A stretch of DNA of 64,000 bases from contig NC_022084.1 in the NCBI RefSeq assembly GCF_000246985.2, positions 1,885,224 to 1,949,223 of the forward strand, written 5' to 3'. The DNA comes from Thermococcus litoralis DSM 5473. Lineage in GTDB: Archaea; Methanobacteriota_B; Thermococci; Thermococcales; Thermococcaceae. Below, piece after piece: positions 16,998-26,809 of the stretch. The notes under the pieces are model-generated. The model ran no database searches and had not been told where the DNA came from. It saw only the letters and a program-made list of their open reading frames with translations. Numbering within the stretch: the stretch's first letter is position 1; each line of letters begins with the position of its first letter. Position numbers and translations under genes: made by a program.

Positions 16998-17492
16998 CTA
17001 CTTTTTCTCTTTTAGGTCTTTTACCATTCTTATCCATATGCCGCTCTTTCCCGCTATTTTGAAGCCGAGCTTTTTGTAGAATTCAATTGCTTTGGTGTTT
17101 TTTTCTCCGACCCACAGCTCTATTCTGTCGTTGTATTTGCTCAAATACTCCAGACATTTTTCCATAAGCTTCTTGCCAACGCTTTTTCCCTGGTAGCCCT
17201 TATCAACCACAAACTCGTGTATAGCCCCTACCACTCTATTCTCATATCTGCTGTGCCAGTCGTTGTCGCACACGATAAATCCCACTATTCTATCACCATC
17301 TTTTGCCACAAAGAAGCCATCGCTGGCTTTGCTCCAGCACCATCTAAGATACCTTTTAGCATAGCTCTCTCCCTCTCCACCATATTCTCTCATGCCTTCA
17401 TAGCCCCTCATGTAGATCCCGACGAGGGTCTCGAGGATTTCTTGATCCATTTTCTTTAGCTTCTCTATTTTGATTTCATCTGTCATGTTCAT
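16998..17492 (-). CDS. GNAT family N-acetyltransferase
   Basis: The product has 164 residues and one GNAT domain. The acetyl-CoA site is seen in VDKGYQGKSVGKKLMEKCLEY (about 100-120), with NTKAIEFYKKLGF as the last conserved strand-helix. The substrate is unknown. A TATA-like TTTTATAAA lies about 25 bases before ATG 17492, which suggests a nearly leaderless transcript; ATG 17486 is the alternative start. It is convergent with the DUF35 gene. Confidence 0.88.
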   Translation of the reverse strand: MNMTDEIKIEKLKKMDQEILETLVGIYMRGYEGMREYGGEGESYAKRYLRWCWSKASDGFFVAKDGDRIVGFIVCDNDWHSRYENRVVGAIHEFVVDKGYQGKSVGKKLMEKCLEYLSKYNDRIELWVGEKNTKAIEFYKKLGFKIAGKSGIWIRMVKDLKEKK

Positions 17493-17566
17493 CGGTGTTA
17501 GGTTATCAGATGGGTTTATAAAATCTAATCCTTAACTCAGAGTAGAGAGCACTGAAGGTGATTTTA

Positions 17567-18100
17567 ATGGCAAAAGCCAAACCAAGGATTTGTGAAATCT
17601 GTGGGGCAGAGATTAGGGGACAGGGGCATACAATAAAAATAGAGGGTGCAGAGCTCTTGGTTTGTGGAAAATGCTATCAAAAGTACGGTAGGAAAAAACC
17701 CGGAACATGGAGCCCAATGCCCACTGGAAGAGAGCCGAGGAGAACTTACACGCCGAGACCAAAGCCAAAACCAGCCCCAAGGAGGCAAAGGCCGCTTTAC
17801 ACGGAGGATATTGTTGAGGATTATGCAGAGAGGGTTAGGGAGGCTATTCAAAAAAGCGGTTTGAGCTATGAAGAACTTTCCCACAAAGTGGGCCTTTCTA
17901 CCAACCTCCTTAGGAGAATAGCCCATGGGGAGTACATGCCGACCATAGAGGAGGCAAAAAAGCTCGAAAGATACTTTAGGATAACCCTAATTGAAAGAGT
18001 AGAGGAGAACGTGCAGGAAAAGGTTACAATTCCAAAGGACTACGAGCCGACCCTTGGAGACGTCGCGAATATAAGAATCAAGAAGAAGAAAAAGAAGTGA
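17567..18100 (+). CDS. MBF1-like transcription factor (zinc ribbon plus Cro-type HTH)
   Basis: The product has 177 residues from ATG 17567 (RBS GGTGA). It has an N-terminal zinc ribbon (CEICG and CGKC, residues 8-37), a Pro/Arg-rich linker, and a helix-turn-helix at about 85-140 (SGLSYEELSHKVGLSTNLLRR region). This is the archaeal multiprotein bridging factor 1 layout. A lysine run closes the protein. The archaeal protein is reported to bind ribosomal subunits, so a translation role is possible. Confidence 0.93.
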   Translation: MAKAKPRICEICGAEIRGQGHTIKIEGAELLVCGKCYQKYGRKKPGTWSPMPTGREPRRTYTPRPKPKPAPRRQRPLYTEDIVEDYAERVREAIQKSGLSYEELSHKVGLSTNLLRRIAHGEYMPTIEEAKKLERYFRITLIERVEENVQEKVTIPKDYEPTLGDVANIRIKKKKKK

Positions 18101-18484
18101 TTACTCCTCGCTTTCTTCTCCCTTTCTGGATTTCTTAGGAGGATAAAACCCCTTCAGCACTTCAAAAGTCCCCCACATTTTGAGGAGCTCCCTATGAACG
18201 GGTGAATCCGGAGGGATAACTATTATGTGTGCTGGGGGGTGAATTTCCCTTAATCTGCCTATTGCCTTTGAAGGAGGCAGATCTATCTGTGCTACAACAT
18301 GGGCGCGGTACTTCTTCTTGGGCTTTTCTCCCACAAGTTTCTCAAATGCCCAATCGGAGAGGGCTGGAGGTATTATCCTTGGCTTTCCCCTTATCTCCAT
18401 CCCGGCATACCTAACGAGGTCTGCCAGCGCTATTAGTGCTTTGTCGAAGTTGTCTGTCCTTATCAAAACCATCGTGTTTAGCAT
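18101..18484 (-). CDS. DUF356-like archaeal protein
   Basis: The product has 127 residues with the start at 18484 after GGTGA. The N-terminal segment (MVLIRTDNFDKALIALADL) and the PPAHIIVIPPDSPVH stretch near 88-102 fit the archaeal DUF356 family as I remember it. No function is known. It is convergent with the MBF1 gene, their stops touching. CTTTAAATAC near 18516-18526 is its likely TATA box. Confidence 0.65.
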   Translation of the reverse strand: MLNTMVLIRTDNFDKALIALADLVRYAGMEIRGKPRIIPPALSDWAFEKLVGEKPKKKYRAHVVAQIDLPPSKAIGRLREIHPPAHIIVIPPDSPVHRELLKMWGTFEVLKGFYPPKKSRKGEESEE

Positions 18485-18537
18485 ATTCTCACCGAGAAGA
18501 GGTAAGCTGGTGGGTATTTAAAGATATGGCTAAGAAA

Positions 18538-18547
18538 AATTTATAAG
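18538..18547 (+). promoter_or_regulatory. TATA-like box of tRNA-Val
   Basis: AATTTATAAG lies about 40 bases before the mature 5' end of the tRNA, as for archaeal tRNA genes with a short 5' leader. It is divergent from the DUF356 promoter. Confidence 0.6.
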
Positions 18548-18581
18548 CAAAGCTTGGAGAGATATGAGTGGCTGCTAGGGC

Positions 18582-18659
18582 GGGCCCGTGGTCTAGCCTG
18601 GTTATGACGTCGCCCTCACACGGCGAAGGTCCGGGGTTCGAATCCCCGCGGGCCCACCA
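18582..18659 (+). tRNA. tRNA-Val (anticodon CAC)
   Basis: The acceptor arms GGGCCCG (18582-18588) and CGGGCCC (18649-18655) pair fully, followed by discriminator A and an encoded CCA. The anticodon stem TCGCC/GGCGA encloses the loop CTCACAC, giving CAC, which reads GTG. The T arm GGGGTTCGAATCCCC is canonical. No intron is seen. Confidence 0.96.
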
Positions 18660-19100
18660 TAACAGCCCTTACCTGCGTAAGCGCTGGCGGAATGTTAAGT
18701 GCTTTGCACAAATGGAGGGGGCTCTTTTGGTCAAACTTTTTCCAAAAGTTTGCTTGCCTGTACGAAGTTTGATCAAGGTTCGTGGTTCCTTCTAAGTTGC
18801 ACTTAAACGAAACGTTTTCAAAAATCCCCTCCAAACCACCCCTACGAAAAGGAACCCCCAACTTTGATGAAATTTTGCCTCGCAAAGTTTCCTTAGAACG
18901 TTTTAGCTTTAGCCATGACTTATAACTAAGAAGTTATAACTCATAACTGAAAAGTGGGAACTATAAGAGGACAATCTCTAAATAAAGAAACTGTAACTGC
19001 AAAAGAATCTTCCGAAAATAGCTCTACACCCAAAAACATTTAACTCCTTTTAGACTATTATCTATTGGTTAAGATCATTATCTACAGTCTGGTGTTGAAG
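18660..19100. other. Intergenic stretch of about 440 bases with a perfect hairpin
   Basis: No credible gene is seen here. CAAACTTTT (18732-18740) and AAAAGTTTG (18744-18752) form a perfect 9-bp stem with a 3-base loop. Around 18917-18950 the segment TTATAAC or its complement recurs several times. The first part is G+C-richer than the second. A decayed mobile element or an RNA is possible, but I see no match to either. Confidence 0.35.
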
Positions 19101-20039
19101 ATGGAATATGTCATAGAAACCAAAGATCTCACAAAGTTTTTCGGAAAAAGAAATATAATTTATCATTTGAACCTTAAAGTTCCTAAAGGAGTTGTCTATG
19201 GCTTTTTGGGGCCCAATGGTGCTGGTAAAACCACCACTATTAAAATGCTCACGGCAGCGTTAAGGCCTACATATGGAGAAATTAGAATTTTTAACCTTGA
19301 GATGCCCCAAAATAGAGTTGAAATAATGAAAAATGTTGGTTATATGCCCGAAACTCCAATAGCCTATGATGATATGACGATCTTTGACTTTCTGACTTAT
19401 ATGGGCAGGCTCTCCGGCTTAAAAAAGGAAGAAGCGAGAGAACAAGCGAAGAAGCTCATGAAGTACGTTGGGGTTGGTAAGTTGGCATTGAACAAGATAA
19501 AGGAGCTCTCCTCGGGGCAGAAGCAGAGAGTTTCTTTTGCTTCAGCCCTAATTGGTGATCCGGAGCTTTTAATACTGGACGAGCCCACGGCAAACCTTGA
19601 CCCTCTGGGAAGAATAGAGTTCATAGGGAAAATCCTCTCCCTTGCAAAGGAGGAGAAAACTATTTTCGTAAGCTCACACATAGTGAGCGAAGTTGAGAAG
19701 ATGTGCAACTACGTGGGGCTAATCAACCAAGGTCGCTTAATAGCCCAGGGGAAGATAAGTGAGCTGACGGAGATAGAGGAGAACGATTACGATGTTTCCA
19801 CTTCGGACAACAAGACAGCAATTGAGTTCCTAAAGGAAAAGCCATACGTTAGGGAAGTATGGGAGGAGGAGAACATAATTAGGGTTAAAGTGGATCCTAG
19901 GTTTCTTGATGAGTTTTTCCTGCAGTTCCCGAAGTATCTTACCTCTCAGGGCATTCGCTTAAAGCTCTTCAGACCCCACACAAGTCCGCTTGAGAGGATT
20001 CTTATGGAAAAGTTCAGCATAGGTGAGGAAAGTGATTAG
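19101..20039 (+). CDS. ABC transporter ATP-binding protein
   Basis: The product has 312 residues from ATG 19101, with GGTG ten bases upstream; the open frame further up to 19065 is unlikely to be used. Walker A GPNGAGKT is near 41, the signature LSSGQKQR near 138 and Walker B LLILDEP near 158. A C-terminal domain of about 90 residues follows, as in CcmA/NatA-type exporters. The next two genes follow with overlap or small gaps, so they form one operon with a permease and a surface protein. Confidence 0.93.
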   Translation: MEYVIETKDLTKFFGKRNIIYHLNLKVPKGVVYGFLGPNGAGKTTTIKMLTAALRPTYGEIRIFNLEMPQNRVEIMKNVGYMPETPIAYDDMTIFDFLTYMGRLSGLKKEEAREQAKKLMKYVGVGKLALNKIKELSSGQKQRVSFASALIGDPELLILDEPTANLDPLGRIEFIGKILSLAKEEKTIFVSSHIVSEVEKMCNYVGLINQGRLIAQGKISELTEIEENDYDVSTSDNKTAIEFLKEKPYVREVWEEENIIRVKVDPRFLDEFFLQFPKYLTSQGIRLKLFRPHTSPLERILMEKFSIGEESD

Positions 20040-20820
20040 CGTTCTATATCAAAACGAGGTTTATAGGCTTTTAAAATCGAGGAGACTTAAGGTAATGCTG
20101 GCGTTGATGCTTCTTCCCGTGATAGTCTACTTCTTCACCCACGAGGAGATAACTGAATACAGTGCAAAAGCCCTAGAGATTTCATTCCAGATAAACGTTT
20201 CTCAGTTTTTAATAAACTTCTGGGCCAGTGTGATTGGCCAGCTGGTCGTTATTATTGTCATGAGCGATTTGCTCGCAAGTGAAATTGACAGGGGCACGAT
20301 AAGGCTTCTCCTCGTAAAGCCGATAAAGAAGAGTGAGATAGTCTTTGGCAAGTTCTTTTCCGGAATTACTGCCGTACTCATGATTTTTGGCATTCCATAC
20401 TTTGTGATGCAGGTTTACATGGTTCTCCTCTACAAGTCTGGCTTTGAAGGGTTTAGGGCGACTTTTGACGACTTCCTATTTGCCCTTGGGGTTACAGTTC
20501 TCGTTCTTGGAAGCCTTGGAGCGGTTTCGATGCTCCTCTCGGTAGTTCTTTCAAGACCTCTCTATGCATCTCTTGCAAGCTTTGGACTGGTGTTTACTGC
20601 CCAGTTCATACTTCCACAGTTGCCCTTTTTTGACAACCCAGAGCGCTTTAACCTGAGCTATCAGATAGGGGTTTTGCTAAAGAGGGGCTTTACGCTCCAC
20701 ACTGGATTGGACACCTACAAAGGAGATCCAACTATGAGCGCTCTGTTTTTCATTAGTGTTATCCTGCTGAGCCTTATTTTTACTCTCGTGGGATTATACA
20801 GGAAGGAGTATGGGGGATGA
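20032..20820 (+). CDS. ABC-2 type permease
   Basis: The product has 262 residues if GTG 20032 is the start, after AGGTGAGG; GTG 20023 is the alternative. It overlaps the ATPase gene by eight bases. Six membrane helices are predicted, with the conserved stretch ASEIDRGTIRLLLVKPIKKSE after helix 2 typical of NatB/YhaP-like ABC-2 permeases. The substrate is unknown. Confidence 0.9.
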   Translation: MISVLYQNEVYRLLKSRRLKVMLALMLLPVIVYFFTHEEITEYSAKALEISFQINVSQFLINFWASVIGQLVVIIVMSDLLASEIDRGTIRLLLVKPIKKSEIVFGKFFSGITAVLMIFGIPYFVMQVYMVLLYKSGFEGFRATFDDFLFALGVTVLVLGSLGAVSMLLSVVLSRPLYASLASFGLVFTAQFILPQLPFFDNPERFNLSYQIGVLLKRGFTLHTGLDTYKGDPTMSALFFISVILLSLIFTLVGLYRKEYGG

Positions 20821-20823
20821 GCC

Positions 20824-22977
20824 ATGAGGAAAGTCTTACCACTTTTCATGCTTCTCCTCTTTGCCGGAAATGCTCTTGCCCTATCGGTTGAGCTGGGAAT
20901 AGATGAGGTTTTGATAGTTGATAACACCACCCTAACCTTTGATGTGTCCCAAAACAATCCAAACCTGGTTTCTCTATTGCTAGAGAGTGAAAACACAAGC
21001 CTAATCAAAGGAGTGCATTTTGGCGAGAGTGTTTTCTTTGAAGGAGTGAACTACACCGTTGGGAGCTTGGATTTGAACACCTTTATCCTCAAGCTTCATT
21101 TGAGCGGTAGCTACTCCAGTGTTGAGGTTCTGAAAAAGAGGGACTTCAGTGTGTCCCTCGTGGAAGCATTTGATGCCTATGTAAAGGTGAAGGTTAAGAA
21201 TACGGGTTATTACGAAATCAACGACACCCTGGTGGTTCTTGCTCAAGGGATGGAGATAGCGGAGCAGCCTATTGTCCTCAAACCCGGAGAAAGCCTAACT
21301 TTGAAGGTTTCCCCCTCATATAATCAGCTAACCTTAATGCTGAAGGAGGCTAAGTTCTCAAAAACAATGGCGATAGTCTCTCTTGAGGAACTCGTAACGA
21401 TTGAGCGCATCTGGAAGGATGAAAATCTTCATGTTCTTCTGAGAAGCCATGGGGATCCCGTTAACGTCACCGTTAAGCTTCTGGTTAGTGGAATGACCTT
21501 CGACAAGAAGGGGGTTTACCTTAACTCAAAGGAAGAGAGGGAAGTGGTCTTTGACACGGATGCAACTCAAGGCACAATCTTGATTGACTATGGCGTAGTA
21601 AAGCAGGAGAGCTTCTACTTCGAAATGCCGAGGATATCTCTTGTGAGAGCAGAGAAAGGGAAAGACAGGCTGAAGATATGGCTGAGGAACGATGGAAAAG
21701 TTGCGTTCTCGGGAAGGGTATCTATCTACCAGAACTCCGTTATCGTAGGGGAGCCTTACTTTGCGGATGTTACAATAAAACCTAACGAAGAGGTTTATCT
21801 TGAGTTTAAAGTACCGGAAGATGCTCAAATTTTGACCGTTGGGGTCTCTTCAAGCTCCTACTCCGCAACTTTCCCCATTTCATTAAGGGCAGGGCTGAGC
21901 GCAAAAGCGGTCAATTCTTACGCCAAGGGCATACTTGGAGGAAGCGTGAGCTATGTTATAACTGTTGTTGGCAACGGAAAGGTGCACTTTGGCATTAGAG
22001 GTCTGCCGGATTCTATAAAGGGCTACTTCTACTATGGTGACACTCAAGTTAAGGAGCTCGACGTGGTCCAAAATGCCCAGGTAACGCTAGTTTTAAAGCT
22101 TCCAAGCCTACCGCAGGGTTTCATGCTCAATAAGCCCATCAACTTCAGCGTGATAGTTAACGACATCGAGATTCCCTTAAAGCTGGAGGTCAGTGGAATG
22201 GGGATACTCCCGGTTTACGGCGACAACTGGCTTGCCAAGGTCAATTATACAAGTGAACACCACCATGTAGGGTTGCCTTATAGGGTAATGGGGAACGAGA
22301 TAACACCTCCTTTTGCCTTTGAGCCATGGGACGGAGAGAAGATTGCCATCCTCTATGGGAGGTACATACGGCAAGGAAAAGACCTTAGAGTTCATCTCCT
22401 AGACCTTTCGGGAAAGATCATAGCATCCTCGACGCAAGAGAGGGGGAGAAGCGACTACATAGTGTTCAATGAGAGCGAGTTTATGATAATGGTTGAAGGA
22501 GAAGGCTACTTCGAGGGAGTTCTGCTGGTGTCGGATTATCTCAACGAGCTGAGGAACGTTACTTTCGAGCTTAGGAGAAGGGAATTCGGCGAAGGGCTGA
22601 GAACTTTCATAATAAATGCCACTCCTCTCAGAGGTCAGAAACTGAAGTTCTCCCTTTCCTCAGATAAGGATGTGGAGCTGAGGGTGTATTACTTTACCCT
22701 AAACAACGAAAAAGAAAACTTCGATCCCTTATCAACGAACTTCAAGGGGGCCTTTAAGGAGAAGGGCAAGGTTATTGACGGAGAAGTCGGCGTAAGGAGC
22801 TATGAGGACTTCATAGCTCTAGCAGTGATTGGGGAAGGTAATGTCACGCTAAACTTTGAAAAAGCAGGCAGAGGGGCTGAAGTTAGTGAATTGAAGTCAA
22901 GGGAGGTATATCTTATAATTGGAGCACTTGTGATACTCCTTGCTGTTGTGGTATATTTAGAAAAGAAAATGGGGTAG
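20824..22977 (+). CDS. Large surface protein linked to the ABC transporter
   Basis: The product has 717 residues, starting 3 bases after the permease. It has a signal peptide (1-19, ending ALA), about 670 residues of beta-rich sequence and a C-terminal membrane helix (VYLIIGALVILLAVVVYL) followed by EKKMG, so the bulk faces outward. Repeated motifs such as KNTGYYEINDTLV and RNDGKVAFSGRV resemble CARDB/NEW3 Ig-like domains of archaeal envelopes. It could bind substrate or anchor the transporter to the S-layer; that is inference. Confidence 0.88.
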   Translation: MRKVLPLFMLLLFAGNALALSVELGIDEVLIVDNTTLTFDVSQNNPNLVSLLLESENTSLIKGVHFGESVFFEGVNYTVGSLDLNTFILKLHLSGSYSSVEVLKKRDFSVSLVEAFDAYVKVKVKNTGYYEINDTLVVLAQGMEIAEQPIVLKPGESLTLKVSPSYNQLTLMLKEAKFSKTMAIVSLEELVTIERIWKDENLHVLLRSHGDPVNVTVKLLVSGMTFDKKGVYLNSKEEREVVFDTDATQGTILIDYGVVKQESFYFEMPRISLVRAEKGKDRLKIWLRNDGKVAFSGRVSIYQNSVIVGEPYFADVTIKPNEEVYLEFKVPEDAQILTVGVSSSSYSATFPISLRAGLSAKAVNSYAKGILGGSVSYVITVVGNGKVHFGIRGLPDSIKGYFYYGDTQVKELDVVQNAQVTLVLKLPSLPQGFMLNKPINFSVIVNDIEIPLKLEVSGMGILPVYGDNWLAKVNYTSEHHHVGLPYRVMGNEITPPFAFEPWDGEKIAILYGRYIRQGKDLRVHLLDLSGKIIASSTQERGRSDYIVFNESEFMIMVEGEGYFEGVLLVSDYLNELRNVTFELRRREFGEGLRTFIINATPLRGQKLKFSLSSDKDVELRVYYFTLNNEKENFDPLSTNFKGAFKEKGKVIDGEVGVRSYEDFIALAVIGEGNVTLNFEKAGRGAEVSELKSREVYLIIGALVILLAVVVYLEKKMG

Positions 22978-22978
22978 A

Positions 22979-24664
22979 TCAGAAGATGAGTGGAGCCCTG
23001 TATTCGCCCCAAACCTCCCTTAGAACATCAGTGACTTCGCCGAGGGTTGCCAAGTGCTTGTGCGCCTCAATGATGTAGGGCATTAGGTTTTCATCTTCGG
23101 TCTCTGCAGCCTTCCTGAGTTTGTCTAGGGCCTCTTCAACCTTTTTGTTGTCTCTTGTGCTTCTCAGCTTCTTTAGCCTCTCTATTTGCTTGTCCCTAAT
23201 GCTTGGATCTACCTTGAGGATTTCGACCTCTATTGGCTCGTCAACGACAAACTCGTTTACTCCAACTATGATGCGCTTCTTTTCCTCGATCTCTTTCTGG
23301 TATTTGTAGGCTGAGTCTGCAATCTCCTTCTGGATGTAGCCCCTCTCAATGGCCTTCATCATGCCGCCCATAGCTTCGATCTTTTCGATGTACTTCATGG
23401 CCTCTTCCTCTATGTGGTCTGTAAGCCATTCGATGTAGTAGCTTCCTCCGAGAGGATCTATTGTATCAACGACGCCACTTTCGTAAGCTATGATCTGCTG
23501 TGTCCTCAAGGCTATTCTAACGCTCTTCTCGGTTGGAAGGCTTAAAGCCTCGTCGTATGAGTTGGTGTGCAGGGATTGGGTTCCTCCAAGAACTGCTGCA
23601 AGGGCTTGGATAGCAACTCTTACTATGTTGTTCTCAGGCTGCTGGGCAGTCAAAGTTGAACCAGCCGTTTGCGTGTGGAACCTTAGGAGCATTGATCTTG
23701 GGTTTTTGGCGTTGAACTTCTCTTTCATAATCTTTGCCCAAAGCCTTCTTGCGGCTCTGAATTTGGCTATCTCCTCAAGGAAGTTGTTGTGGGCATTAAA
23801 GAAGAAGCTCAACCTTGGAGCGAACTTGTCAACATCCATGCCCCTTGCTATCACCGCTTTGACGTACTCAATACCATCCGCTAGTGTGAAAGCAACCTCT
23901 TGAACCGCATTTGCCCCGGCTTCTCTGATGTGGTAACCGCTTATGCTTATCGAGTTCCATTTTGGAACGTTTTCAGCACAGTACATTATAATATCGGTTG
24001 TTAGTCTCATGGAGGGCTGGGGTGGGAAGATGTAGGTACCTCTCGCTATGTACTCCTTAAGAATATCGTTTTGGACTGTACCCCTGAGCTGTTCCTGGGG
24101 AACACCCTGCTTTTGACCAACTAAAATATACATGGCCAAAAGATTGGCAGCTGTGGCGTTAATTGTCATTGATGTGGAGACCTTATCGAGAGGAATTCCA
24201 TCGAAAAGAATCTCCATATCCCAAAGAGAATCAATAGCAACGCCTACTTTTCCCACTTCTCCCTCAGCCATGGGGTGATCGGAATCGTAGCCAAGTTGGG
24301 TTGGTAAATCAAAGGCAACGCTCAAACCGGTCTGCCCTTGCTCGAGAAGGTATTTGTAACGTTTGTTTGACTCTTCAGCGGTTGCGTAACCGGCATATTG
24401 CCTCATCGTCCAGAGTCTCCCTCTATACATTGTAGCATAAACTCCTCTAGTGAACGGATATTGACCGGGGAAGTTTAGCTTCTCCAAATAGTCCCAGTTC
24501 TCGAGGTCTGCAGGTGTGTAGACCCTCTTAATTTCAAAGCCGTCGTCTGTCATGAACTTCTCCTTTCTTTCAGGTCTTTTTTGAATGAACGGCTTTACGG
24601 TCTTTTCTTCCCATTCCTGCTCGGCCTTCTTAATCTCCTCAATTTTCTTCTTATCGAAAGTCAT
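22979..24664 (-). CDS. Methylmalonyl-CoA mutase, large (catalytic) subunit
   Basis: The product has 561 residues and is the substrate-binding TIM-barrel part. It interconverts methylmalonyl-CoA and succinyl-CoA using adenosylcobalamin. Seen are the N-terminal PGQYPFTRG, the [20 protein letters not shown] segment (near 118-137) and the [19 protein letters not shown] stretch near 346. The B12-binding domain is missing, as in archaea where a separate small subunit carries it; that gene is not in this window. I chose ATG 24664, with GGTGG upstream. Confidence 0.96.
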   Translation of the reverse strand: MTFDKKKIEEIKKAEQEWEEKTVKPFIQKRPERKEKFMTDDGFEIKRVYTPADLENWDYLEKLNFPGQYPFTRGVYATMYRGRLWTMRQYAGYATAEESNKRYKYLLEQGQTGLSVAFDLPTQLGYDSDHPMAEGEVGKVGVAIDSLWDMEILFDGIPLDKVSTSMTINATAANLLAMYILVGQKQGVPQEQLRGTVQNDILKEYIARGTYIFPPQPSMRLTTDIIMYCAENVPKWNSISISGYHIREAGANAVQEVAFTLADGIEYVKAVIARGMDVDKFAPRLSFFFNAHNNFLEEIAKFRAARRLWAKIMKEKFNAKNPRSMLLRFHTQTAGSTLTAQQPENNIVRVAIQALAAVLGGTQSLHTNSYDEALSLPTEKSVRIALRTQQIIAYESGVVDTIDPLGGSYYIEWLTDHIEEEAMKYIEKIEAMGGMMKAIERGYIQKEIADSAYKYQKEIEEKKRIIVGVNEFVVDEPIEVEILKVDPSIRDKQIERLKKLRSTRDNKKVEEALDKLRKAAETEDENLMPYIIEAHKHLATLGEVTDVLREVWGEYRAPLIF

Positions 24665-24775
24665 CAACACCACCGTAAAGGGATATGTTTTAAGCCTATA
24701 AAAATCTTTTACATATTCAAAGGTCTCACTTTCTATTGGACATTTTATCCAGCTTTCAAAAAAGAGAAAAAGGGA

Positions 24776-25348
24776 TTACATCCTCCACTTGGGGTTGTCC
24801 TTGACAACAACCTTTCCGTTCTCTTCAACCACTATCTTAGAAAAGCCTTTTTCGGCGATTGTTCCATAGTCATGGCCCGCATCTGCCGGGTACAGTGCGA
24901 GGAAGATAAACGGCTTATCCCCGGTGTTTATAGTTCTGTGAGCCCAGTATGGAGGAACGTAAACTATAGTGCCTGGCTCCATCTCGATGAACCTTGCCTC
25001 TCCTTCGGGTGTTTGAAGCAGCATACCACCCTTGCCTTTAAGGGCAAAATAGACCTCTGCCCTGTCTATTTTTGAGTGATAGTGGCCTTTGGTCATGAAG
25101 AACTCATTCCCCACTTTGCCGGGGTAAAGAACAGTAGTTGCAAAGTTGAGGTCCCCCTCTTTTTCTTCCTGCTCTATTGCATAGACCTCGTAAACCACTG
25201 GATCTCCCTCTTCCACCATTTTCTTCCAGGCTTCCTCATCAATGAAGTAGCCCTTCATGTCGCTGAGCCTTCTAACGCTTTTCTTTGCGTTCTCAATGAT
25301 CCCGGTTTCAAAATCGAGCTTAACACCGAAGGGTTCCTTATACTTCAT
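24776..25348 (-). CDS. Cupin-type glucose-6-phosphate isomerase
   Basis: The product has 190 residues, the size of the Pyrococcus/Thermococcus enzyme that replaces classical Pgi in the modified Embden-Meyerhof pathway. The metal-binding cupin motif is HYHSKIDRAEVYFALKGKG (near 88-106), and AHRTI near 136 gives the last His. ATG 25348 follows GGGGGTG. The frame is open further upstream, but that part is not coding. Confidence 0.96.
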   Translation of the reverse strand: MKYKEPFGVKLDFETGIIENAKKSVRRLSDMKGYFIDEEAWKKMVEEGDPVVYEVYAIEQEEKEGDLNFATTVLYPGKVGNEFFMTKGHYHSKIDRAEVYFALKGKGGMLLQTPEGEARFIEMEPGTIVYVPPYWAHRTINTGDKPFIFLALYPADAGHDYGTIAEKGFSKIVVEENGKVVVKDNPKWRM

Positions 25349-25419
25349 TTTTTCACCCCCGTTAGACGATTGGACTTGTTGTATTTTAATCTTTCCCTCC
25401 TGTATCACCAAGAGTGAAA

Positions 25420-26001
25420 CTAAAGGAGGGACTGGAGAAGGAATGCTACTCCTATAGCCACTCCCCAGTAGCCGGGATTCCACCTTAAAACCTTATAGCC
25501 ATCCAAAGGAGGAATCGGTAGAAGGTTAAAGAATGCCAGCCAGAGATTTATGAAGGCCGTATAGTATAGGGAAGCCCACAAAATACCGGAAAATTTTCCA
25601 AATAGCAGTAAAACGAGTGCAAATACTCCCACCAATATGTTCGTTACAGGCCCGGCAAGGCTTATCTTTCCATAAATCTCTCTATCCTCCCAGCCCGCAT
25701 AGAGAGAGTAAACTTGAACGGCCCCAACTGCTGCGAAAATGAACCTAAGGCCTAGAAGCTTGTTTAGTATCCCCAAGAGCAAAGCCAGCATGATCCCTGT
25801 GTCCCATCTTCTATAAACTGCGTAGTATCCATACTTCCTTGCAACCTGTCGATGGGCGATTTCGTGGAATACAAACGCCGTAAATATTCCAAGGGCAACA
25901 TAGGGGATTAATCTAAGCTCAAATCGGGAAAAAACAAGGGTAAGAACAATGAAAGATATGGCTAAGTCTTCGAGCTCCTGTTTCCTAAACCCAAGTGCCA
26001 T
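25420..26001 (-). CDS. M50 family membrane zinc metalloprotease (site-2 protease type)
   Basis: The product has 193 residues and about five membrane helices. The zinc site HEIAH (FHEIAHRQVARKYG, about residues 45-58) and the late NLLPIPPLDGYKV motif (near 163-175) are those of site-2 proteases, which cut proteins inside the membrane. The LPIPPLDG aspartate is the third ligand. Its start is 3 bases from the stop of the KH-domain gene, so the two are co-transcribed. Confidence 0.93.
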   Translation of the reverse strand: MALGFRKQELEDLAISFIVLTLVFSRFELRLIPYVALGIFTAFVFHEIAHRQVARKYGYYAVYRRWDTGIMLALLLGILNKLLGLRFIFAAVGAVQVYSLYAGWEDREIYGKISLAGPVTNILVGVFALVLLLFGKFSGILWASLYYTAFINLWLAFFNLLPIPPLDGYKVLRWNPGYWGVAIGVAFLLQSLL

Positions 26002-26004
26002 TGC

Positions 26005-26184
26005 TCATCTACCTCTAATCTCGATTTTCTTGCCAAGTACAAGCTCTGCTGCCTTTACAGCGCTTCCTCCACTCCCCACGGCTATCCTGACCTGATCCTT
26101 GGGAACATAAACGATCACTTTGTCTCCCTCGTATTCAATGTCGAGAATATCAACTTTAAGCATGCGCTTCAGTTCTTCCCTCAT
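26005..26184 (-). CDS. Small KH-domain protein, 59 residues
   Basis: An ORF of 59 codons starts at the ATG complementary to 26182-26184. The product is one minimal KH-type fold, with the loop RIAVGSGGSAVKAAELVLGK (residues about 33-52) in place of the usual GxxG loop (GSGG), ending in KIEIRGR. It resembles NusA-type KH domains and is likely to bind RNA. It precedes the M50 protease gene with a 3-base gap. Confidence 0.85.
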   Translation of the reverse strand: MREELKRMLKVDILDIEYEGDKVIVYVPKDQVRIAVGSGGSAVKAAELVLGKKIEIRGR

Positions 26185-26273
26185 TATCCAACCCCAAGAA
26201 AAATTTGGACGAGGGGAATATAAAGTTTAAGGGAGTCAGGGGATATTGAATCATTAAGTTTTAGTTTATATAG

Positions 26274-26809
26274 TTAGTCTGCAACATACTTCACACTTAT
26301 TTTAGGACTTTTAGGATCTCCAAAAGGATTTTTAAAAAGCTCTATGATTATATCTGCAGTATTTTGTAATGCATCACTTAGTTCATTTAGTCGTGGGGTA
26401 ATGACAATAACATCTTTCCCTACCTTTTTAGCTTCAATTACAAGAGGTAAAAAATGAGCATCTCTAATTGCCAATGCCAAGATATCTTTTTCATAGCTTC
26501 TACAGCAACAGCTACATCTACTCTTCCATTAATAATGACTGGTTCTAAACCTGACTCAAGGATAGTTTCTATTAGTTTGGGATTTATGTTGTGACTAAGA
26601 ACAACTTTTCCTATTTTTCCAAAGCTTAGTAGACGTGATGAGATGTCTTTTATCTTGACATTGAATCTTTTCAAAAGAACATTAGGGCCATTTACGATCA
26701 ATCCAATTCGTGGAACTTTTTCCCTCATAGTTGATTTCCTCCTATTTACTGTTTCATCTCTTATTCTTAGTGGTGGTAGTATGATTCTAGAGGTGATATC
26801 TAAGATCAT
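26274..26809 (-). pseudogene. NYN-domain (TIGR00288-like) protein, frameshifted and with lost active-site residues
   Basis: Two frames (26438-26809, then 26274-26480) together give a NYN/LabA-type nuclease domain of about 150 residues. The frame changes in a run of A after EAMKK, where several residues of the family are also missing. Two expected acidic positions are altered: NGPN instead of DGPN, and RDAHF instead of RDADF. Catalysis is therefore unlikely even if the frameshift is an error. ATG 26809 overlaps the stop of the upstream gene; ATG 26728, after AGGAGG, is the better start. Confidence 0.75.

Noticed and set aside
24776-25483. A longer start (25483) for the cupin phosphoglucose isomerase
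   Set aside because: The extra 45 residues are not part of the family, overlap the M50 gene end, and the internal ATG has a strong RBS.
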